A DNA stretch of 10,562 nucleotides from Candidatus Izemoplasmatales bacterium (GTDB taxonomy: Bacteria > Bacillota_I > Bacilli_A > Izemoplasmatales > Hujiaoplasmataceae), in assembly GCA_028707415.1 (NCBI GenBank), contig JAQWBC010000024.1, forward strand, positions 1 to 10,562. Reading direction: 5' to 3'. A model generated the notes under the pieces. It was not told where the DNA came from, made no database searches, and saw only the letters and a program-made list of their open reading frames with translations. Made by a program: the position numbers and the translations under genes. Of this stretch, positions 5,893-10,562 are shown in pieces (positions within the stretch are counted from its first letter, which is position 1; each line of letters opens with the position of its first letter).

Positions 5893-7068
5893 ATGAAACT
5901 AAATATGATAAAAGCATTAATCAAAAAAACTGCCGAATCAGAGATTCCCAATGTGATCGATAAAATTGATTTAGCCACTATCGATATCATCCCAGAAACG
6001 ATGCCTATCGATTCTGTAAAGCCACATTTAAACTTAAGACGGGTTTTTCAGTTTGCGGTTTTAGTATTTGTTCTTGGCTTCACTTCGATTCTCGTTTACA
6101 CCTTGATAATAAATCCCTCCGTGACGCCTCTGGCTTTAGCAACCGATGAAGAGGTCATTGGGTTTCAAGCGGTTTCAGCGATGGCTTTCACCGGTTCTGT
6201 TGAGTCCCTTTCCTTGTCATATCTGCCCTTGGATGCTCCTGTAACAACCCCAAACATCGCAGATCAAATTACCAATCTCAATACGTGTATCAACGCTTTA
6301 GAAACATTGATTGGTGATAAAGATAACATCACTTTAGAAACCAGCGAATCCAATCGACCGGAATATGCTTTCTTTATTCATTTCGAAGCTATAAATCTTT
6401 TAGATCAAGCGGTAAACTACGATATATATTTTAACAAAACTCAAGATTTGCAAAACAGTAATATCACTCATCTAGAAGGAATACTAATTCTCTCCGAAAA
6501 CGAATATGCTTTACAGGGAACGATTACCCAAACCCAGTCCGTGAAACAAATCAGCATTACCGCAATGATTGATCAAGACAATTACGTCACAATTGAAGAC
6601 CAGTCGACAGAATCTGATCAGCAATATCGCTATACCATTTATGAAAATAACGTTCAAACCCAACAAATGGTAATGGGATTGACGGTGAGTGAAAACCGCA
6701 TTTCCGCCAAAGTAAATTATGAACAAGGCGATGACACAGTCCAATTCCAAATTTCCAAAGTTGAAGCCAATTCCGAAACCGCGCATATTATGGTAAAGTA
6801 TTCGTGCAATAATAGTAATGTCGATGAAGAAGGCGACATTAATGTTACCGTTGAGTATGACGAAACAACACTGTCATATCAGTACCGCTTCATGGTCAAC
6901 TACCGTCACGGCAATCAATCGGCATCAAGTCAATATACCGGCGTCCGCAAAGGAAATTCTTCGGAAAAAGGTAATGGTAATGATGAAGACAACGGTAATG
7001 GACAAGGAAATGGCAATCACCAAGACTATCAGATTCAAGATGACCAATACTTACTTAATTGCCTCTAA
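5893..7068 (+). CDS. Probable anti-sigma factor: short cytoplasmic head, one membrane span, lipoprotein-like exported domain
   Basis: The 391-residue product has a cytoplasmic head (1-50), one strong membrane span (51-73, VFQFAVLVFVLGFTSI and on) and a large exported domain. The head has a helical KALIKKTAESEIPNVIDKID stretch and no HxxxCxxC zinc motif. The exported part shares ordered blocks with the lipoprotein at 4169-5278: FQAVSA (91-96), a gapless 53-residue match (129-181), GILI (196-199), IDQDNYV (226-232) and RHGNQS (338-343). The C-terminus is an Asn/Gly repeat tail (about 354-377). Position directly behind an ECF sigma gene and this topology suggest an anti-sigma factor; no anti-sigma domain is recognised, so this is inference. 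GTG at 5884 is also in frame, but AAAGGAG (5878-5884) overlaps it and is ideally spaced for ATG 5893. Confidence 0.82.
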   Translation: MKLNMIKALIKKTAESEIPNVIDKIDLATIDIIPETMPIDSVKPHLNLRRVFQFAVLVFVLGFTSILVYTLIINPSVTPLALATDEEVIGFQAVSAMAFTGSVESLSLSYLPLDAPVTTPNIADQITNLNTCINALETLIGDKDNITLETSESNRPEYAFFIHFEAINLLDQAVNYDIYFNKTQDLQNSNITHLEGILILSENEYALQGTITQTQSVKQISITAMIDQDNYVTIEDQSTESDQQYRYTIYENNVQTQQMVMGLTVSENRISAKVNYEQGDDTVQFQISKVEANSETAHIMVKYSCNNSNVDEEGDINVTVEYDETTLSYQYRFMVNYRHGNQSASSQYTGVRKGNSSEKGNGNDEDNGNGQGNGNHQDYQIQDDQYLLNCL

Positions 7069-7088
7069 AGAAATTGCTTTTTCTTATT

Positions 7089-7126
7089 AAAAAACCGCGG
7101 ATCCATTTTGGATTTCCGCGGTTTTT
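7089..7126. terminator. Bidirectional terminator between convergent genes
   Basis: AAAAAACCGCGG (7089-7100) pairs with CCGCGGTTTTT (7116-7126), and TCCA/TGGA pair inside with a two-base bulge. The arms end in an A-run on one side and a T-run on the other, so the hairpin can stop transcripts from the anti-sigma gene and from the convergent O-antigen-ligase-like gene. Confidence 0.9.
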
Positions 7127-7138
7127 AAATGATTATCG

Positions 7139-8455
7139 TTACACAGTTGGTACCGTTGAGATCGGCGGATTTGACACCAGGAGGAGGTTGCTCTTCTCAA
7201 CGACGGCAACAATAATCAACATTAAAATCATAAATTGAGGCATATAATAGATATTATCAACCATTCCATGAACATGCGCTCCAAGCAAGGCAATTATTAA
7301 GATAACCGTAGCCGAAGTGATATGTTTTAATAAAACAGCGAATTGAACATACAACTGCCATAGTAAGCCAGCGAGTCCAACTAATCCAAGTGTCGCCAGG
7401 GTATGTAAAAAAGTATTGTGGTACATATGATACACGTTATTACCATCAATTCTTGCGAACAGTCCCCCGCCAAACAAGGGGTGTTCGGAAAAGACATGCC
7501 AAGCCTCTGCGTAAATTTCCATCCGTCCCGAATCGTTGAGCAAAACAGATTCAAATCGGGATATCAATACGACAAACCAGTCATAATTAACCACAATTAT
7601 CACCGCCATCGCCATAATGACGGTTGCGGTTGTCAGTAATGTTTGTCGCCAATTATTGGACTTAAACAAATAAATAGCTAAAAAAATCGAGATGAACGCA
7701 AAGGCAAGTATACCGCCTCGTGAGGCGGTAAATAACAACATAGCCACTTCAAAAATAGCGATAAAAACCCATAAATAATTATGTTTAGCGTTTTTCGCAA
7801 AATATATCGTTGCCGGAATGAACATGACTAGATAGGTCGCAATGTAATTAGAAATACCCCAGCCAAGTTTAATCGTCTTATTTTCTATCGCGTATAAGAC
7901 ATCATCAACCCGTAAATAATAGATTAATGTCTCGATGGATACAACCATCCCCATCAAAACCATTGTTTTTAATAAATACTGAATATGGTCTTTGTCCAAT
8001 GAGTTTCGATAAAATAAGTACACCAAGGCATAGAGCAGCCCAATTAGTGAATAAAACAAGTAATAGATGGTTACTTCTTCTGCATTGAACGCTGAAAGTA
8101 CCATCGCTATAAACATTATTACGATGCCCCAAAGCATCTTCCCTTGCCAAAATTTGGTTTTAAAACGAATCATGTGAATAACCATTCCCACAATAATCGT
8201 CGGTGGAGTCATATACAGATATAAAGGAATATCCGAAAAATCGTTGAGAACCTGGCTGACCATAAATAATCCCGAAAATAATAGGGGCACTGAAGGCATC
8301 GCATCTTTAAAAAAGACAAACTGGACGAACATCAAAACCAAAACGATTGGCACTCCAATGGTCTCAAGTTTTAAAGTCCAAAGGATAATTGCCAAAGCAC
8401 TACAAATAAGCAAATATGGTGTTGATAGGGTAAATTTTTCGATTTTTTTTAGCAT
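7139..8455 (-). CDS. O-antigen ligase / polymerase-like (Wzy family) membrane protein
   Basis: A 438-residue protein with roughly a dozen hydrophobic segments, the layout of the Wzy/WaaL superfamily, which polymerises or ligates lipid-linked glycans on the outer face of the membrane. Typical landmarks are TASRGG (243-248) at the end of a span, the large external loop with SGRMEIYAEAWHVFSEHPLFGGG (within 309-331), and HMYHNTFLHTLATLGLVGL (343-361), where the conserved His and Asn of the family's HN motif are seen. Whether it is a polymerase, a ligase or a glycosylating ligase cannot be told from sequence. The start is supported by GGGGAG (8466-8461) six bases upstream and an extended -10 promoter. 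It stands alone: no glycosyltransferase or flippase gene lies beside it in this window, so its polysaccharide is unknown. Confidence 0.85.
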   Translation of the reverse strand: MLKKIEKFTLSTPYLLICSALAIILWTLKLETIGVPIVLVLMFVQFVFFKDAMPSVPLLFSGLFMVSQVLNDFSDIPLYLYMTPPTIIVGMVIHMIRFKTKFWQGKMLWGIVIMFIAMVLSAFNAEEVTIYYLFYSLIGLLYALVYLFYRNSLDKDHIQYLLKTMVLMGMVVSIETLIYYLRVDDVLYAIENKTIKLGWGISNYIATYLVMFIPATIYFAKNAKHNYLWVFIAIFEVAMLLFTASRGGILAFAFISIFLAIYLFKSNNWRQTLLTTATVIMAMAVIIVVNYDWFVVLISRFESVLLNDSGRMEIYAEAWHVFSEHPLFGGGLFARIDGNNVYHMYHNTFLHTLATLGLVGLAGLLWQLYVQFAVLLKHITSATVILIIALLGAHVHGMVDNIYYMPQFMILMLIIVAVVEKSNLLLVSNPPISTVPTV

Positions 8456-8519
8456 GGGTTCTCCCCAGTCGAAAGCGTTGTCCTAAGATAAAGTTCAATT
8501 ATTCGCGGTGTTCGACTTC

Positions 8520-8528
8520 ATTATATCA
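8520..8528 (-). promoter_or_regulatory. Extended -10 promoter of the O-antigen-ligase-like gene
   Basis: On the minus strand TG-A-TATAAT (8528-8520) gives a perfect extended -10; the hexamer 17 bp upstream, TAATTC, is not a good -35. The start would fall near 8513, with a leader of about 58 nt before the ATG at 8455. Confidence 0.65.
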
Positions 8529-8542
8529 TATGACAAATTTTT

Positions 8543-8580
8543 GAATTATTCTTGACAAAAATGCCACAATTCAATAATTC
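8543..8580. repeat. 8-bp inverted repeat upstream of the O-antigen-ligase-like promoter
   Basis: GAATTATT (8543-8550) and AATAATTC (8573-8580) are exact complements 22 bp apart, centred just upstream of the -35 region of the minus-strand promoter. They are AT-only apart from the end G/C, so chance is possible; a regulator site is the alternative. The rest of the 296-bp gap 8456-8751 holds no gene I can support. Confidence 0.35.
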
Positions 8581-8598
8581 TATTATCTTTAGAAGCAC

Positions 8599-8623
8599 AA
8601 AAAACCAGTATCATGCATATTGG
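8599..8623 (-). terminator. Weak terminator-like hairpin, minus strand
   Basis: On the minus strand CCAATAT (8623-8617) can pair with ATACTGG (8611-8605) with one A-C mismatch and a 5-nt loop, followed by six T residues (8604-8599). The stem is short and AT-rich, so it may only back up the stronger kinase terminator at 8711-8741. Confidence 0.3.
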
Positions 8624-8710
8624 CATTTCTTCATAAAGTCCTAACCGCTTACCGAGATTAAGCCCTAAATTGATTGTATCAAAATATTACTCTTTTTGCG
8701 AATAATAATG

Positions 8711-8741
8711 AAAAAACGACGAGTTATTTCTCTTCGTCGTT
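8711..8741 (-). terminator. Rho-independent terminator after the sugar kinase gene
   Basis: Reading the minus strand, AACGACGA (8741-8734) pairs perfectly with TCGTCGTT (8722-8715), with an 11-nt loop and a T-run continuing to 8711. It begins 10 bp after the kinase stop codon. Confidence 0.88.
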
Positions 8742-8751
8742 GGTACTAGTT

Positions 8752-10350
8752 TTAAAGACAGGCATTTAAAGCTTTAAAATTATTTTTGTTGACAGCATAT
8801 AATTTTTTAAAAACAAGATAGACTTTATCATAGATTAACTTATTCCCGATATTTGGCTTAAAAACATGAGAAACAGGAATTAATTTTTTTATATCTTTTA
8901 AATCACGGATGACACCCAAACCGACCCCAATTACCGCTGCAGCCCCGACAGCTCCAACGTTTTGAGGACTTAAGACAACTTCCACGGTTCGACCGATGAT
9001 ATCTGCTAAAATTTGGCTTGTCACATCCGATAATGCGCCCCCACCGACAAAGCGAATCGAATCTGCGGTTTTAATCTTCTTATCCTGACACTCTAACATC
9101 CAACGTAGATGATAACAAACACCTTCTAGTACAGCTCTAATTAGTTCGGTTTTTCCTGTCTCGAGTTTGACGTTAAAAAACATACCGGCCGCATTTGGAT
9201 CCTCAAACGGACAGCGATTGCCATGAAGCCATGGAGTGAAAATCAGACCACCGGCACCCGGTTTCACATCTTTAACCGTTTTCGTCAAATAATCATAAAG
9301 GCTTGTATATATTGCCTCGTGACCTTCGGTAATATGTTTCTTTTCCAAATATACCCCGATTTCATCAAGCGCAAGATGGTCTTTGACCCATTCTAAGCAT
9401 TTTCCGGCTGTTTCCATTTCCGCAAAATAATTATAACGTCCTACTTGTGCCGCGACTACGGAACCTATCATTGCATCAGTATCCACATACTGCTTATCAA
9501 CGATTGTCGACACCCACCCCGACGTTCCTGAATAGATATGCGTATCCCCAACATTTACACACCCAGCGCCAATGCCAATTAGGGTTGCGTCTCCGCCACC
9601 ACCAAATACTGGCGTTTGAGCGATGAGTCCTAATTCCAATGCCGCTTTCTCACGCAAACCACCGACATAGTCCGTCGGCTTAATAATCTTTGGAAGGTGA
9701 TCAATCGATACACCGAACGTTTTGCATAGTGATGAACTCCAACCGGTTTTCCCTTTTCTTGTATCATATAAAAATGTGGAAAAGGCCGAGTCTTCTGTCA
9801 TCACAAATTCGCCAGTACATCGACAAATAAGGTACTCTTTTACATCTAACCACTTATAGGTTTTTTTAAAATTTTCTGGCTCGTTTTTCTCCAGCCACTT
9901 ATATTTCCAGAGCGGATCTTTGACGCTTGTCGACGCCGCACCGGTAATAACAAGACTTTTTAATAATCTAAAAATATTGCATCCCGATATTTTGATTCCT
10001 GATGCCATGCCCTTACGAATTTCTTTTTTTGCGCGCTGATCCATATAACTCATCGGTCGGCGCACTGCTTGACCCAACCGATCAACCAACACAATTCCTT
10101 GCATCTGCGAACAAAAAGAAATTCCGGCGATGGCTTCCGGCTTCACGTCAGTATTTCTAAACAACGTTTTTGTGGTATCACACATCGCTTCCCACCACTC
10201 ATCCGCGTTTTGTTCGGCACCACCGTTATCCATGATGTAAAGACCATATCCCTTGTTAGCGCTACTGATCAAAGTGATCTGTTCATCAATTCCAAAAAGA
10301 CATGTTTTAATCCCAGTTGTACCAATATCATAAGCAATCACATATGTCAT
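8752..10350 (-). CDS. FGGY-family carbohydrate kinase (xylulokinase-like)
   Basis: A 532-residue sugar kinase of the FGGY family, which transfers phosphate from ATP to a sugar or polyol in the cytoplasm. The N-terminal domain opens with the ATP-binding DIGTTGIKT (8-16), carries DQRA (104-107) in the sugar-contact position, and ends with GGGGD (250-254), whose Asp254 is the expected catalytic base. The C-terminal domain has the second phosphate loop SGTSGW (274-279), the adenosine motif FVGGGALSD (434-442) and GAVGAAAV (466-473). All catalytic landmarks are present. Xylulokinase is the nearest general type, but the substrate (xylulose, ribulose, fuculose, gluconate or other) is not safely readable. 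The ATG overlaps the TGA of the upstream gene as ATGA, and the ribosome binding site is weak, so translation is probably coupled to that gene. A strong terminator follows. Confidence 0.9.
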   Translation of the reverse strand: MTYVIAYDIGTTGIKTCLFGIDEQITLISSANKGYGLYIMDNGGAEQNADEWWEAMCDTTKTLFRNTDVKPEAIAGISFCSQMQGIVLVDRLGQAVRRPMSYMDQRAKKEIRKGMASGIKISGCNIFRLLKSLVITGAASTSVKDPLWKYKWLEKNEPENFKKTYKWLDVKEYLICRCTGEFVMTEDSAFSTFLYDTRKGKTGWSSSLCKTFGVSIDHLPKIIKPTDYVGGLREKAALELGLIAQTPVFGGGGDATLIGIGAGCVNVGDTHIYSGTSGWVSTIVDKQYVDTDAMIGSVVAAQVGRYNYFAEMETAGKCLEWVKDHLALDEIGVYLEKKHITEGHEAIYTSLYDYLTKTVKDVKPGAGGLIFTPWLHGNRCPFEDPNAAGMFFNVKLETGKTELIRAVLEGVCYHLRWMLECQDKKIKTADSIRFVGGGALSDVTSQILADIIGRTVEVVLSPQNVGAVGAAAVIGVGLGVIRDLKDIKKLIPVSHVFKPNIGNKLIYDKVYLVFKKLYAVNKNNFKALNACL

Positions 10351-10562
10351 GATTTTATATCCATCTGCCCTTTGTGGACGATTGCAGATTGATCGAAGGT
10401 AAAAGCCGACTCTATAAATTTTAGAAGCTCGCTTTCAATCAATGCATCGTTATCAAAAACGTCTTCCCCACAAAAGATTTTAAAGCGTTCGCGGTAATAT
10501 TCGCTACAATAGGAAAAATGCATCATCATCAAGAGATTGTCAAAAAAGAAAGCAAACATCAT
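10347..10562 (-). CDS. Unrecognised protein, partial (N-terminus beyond window)
   Basis: Only the last 71 codons or so are in the window; an ATG happens to fall at the very edge (10562-10560), and the frame most likely continues upstream. The visible part reads FAFFFDNLLMMMHFSYCSEY, then an acidic stretch with CGEDVFDNDALIESELLKFIESAF, and ends MDIKS with a TGA stop. It is not strongly hydrophobic after the first 20 residues and shows no motif I recognise. Its stop overlaps the kinase start by ATGA, so it belongs to the same operon and is probably a sugar-pathway protein (isomerase, aldolase or similar); this is inferred from position alone. Confidence 0.55.
   Translation of the reverse strand: MMFAFFFDNLLMMMHFSYCSEYYRERFKIFCGEDVFDNDALIESELLKFIESAFTFDQSAIVHKGQMDIKS

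Noticed and set aside
5363..7068. Mollicute-type code with TGA read as tryptophan.
   Set aside because: TGA ends the sigma gene exactly where a coupled gene begins, and conserved tryptophans in the window are encoded by TGG.
6818..7090. A second frame over the end of the anti-sigma gene; possible frameshift that would change its C-terminus.
   Set aside because: The main frame keeps the RHGNQS motif shared with the lipoprotein and a Gly-Asn tail, then a stop before a good terminator. The other frame has no supporting start or homology.
8552..8586. Plus-strand TTGACA (8552-8557) with TATTAT (8581-8586) as a promoter.
   Set aside because: The spacing is 23 bp, too long for a normal promoter, and no plus-strand gene follows.
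10069..10392. A 107-codon plus-strand frame opposite the start of the kinase gene.
   Set aside because: It is antisense to the conserved N-terminal FGGY domain and has no ribosome binding site or recognisable product.

Overview
The window is AT-rich bacterial DNA with strong Shine-Dalgarno sites (AAGGAGG type), consensus TTGACA/TATAAT or extended -10 promoters, and short GC hairpin terminators with T-runs. TGA is a real stop (the sigma gene at 5363-5887 and the partial gene at 10347-10562 both end in it) and tryptophan is read from TGG, so the code is standard. A lipoprotein, a TetR regulator and an ECF sigma factor fit a low-GC Bacillota or a walled or wall-less relative such as Acholeplasma, Izemoplasma or Erysipelotrichia. 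That placement is inference; no marker gene here settles it.

Layout from left to right. A truncated minus-strand membrane protein (1-531) is divergent from a TetR-family regulator (929-1501) across 397 bp of regulatory-looking DNA. A convergent terminator follows, then a minus-strand two-gene operon: a DUF1624/HGSNAT-type membrane acyltransferase (3208-4008) and a class I adenylate-forming acyl ligase (1555-3183). Next comes a plus-strand block: a lipoprotein (4169-5278), an ECF sigma factor (5363-5887) and a single-pass membrane protein that is the probable anti-sigma factor (5893-7068). A bidirectional terminator separates it from a minus-strand Wzy/O-antigen-ligase-like polytopic protein (7139-8455). 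The window ends with a minus-strand FGGY sugar kinase (8752-10350), whose start overlaps the stop of an unrecognised truncated gene (10347-10562).

The most interesting part is 4100-7070. The exported domain of the probable anti-sigma factor and the whole lipoprotein are paralogues: they align gaplessly over 53 residues at about one third identity by hand count, share further blocks, and both end in a low-complexity tail beginning RHGNQS. The sigma gene lies between them, and its promoter sits in the loop of a 14-bp inverted repeat whose right arm contains the sigma gene's ribosome binding site. This suggests an envelope-signalling module in which a lipid-anchored twin of the sensor takes part, with the sigma gene insulated from read-through translation.

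The other genes suggest surface glycan work (polymer ligase or polymerase, membrane acyltransferase, acyl activation) and sugar use (FGGY kinase). No tRNA, rRNA, CRISPR array or insertion sequence was seen.
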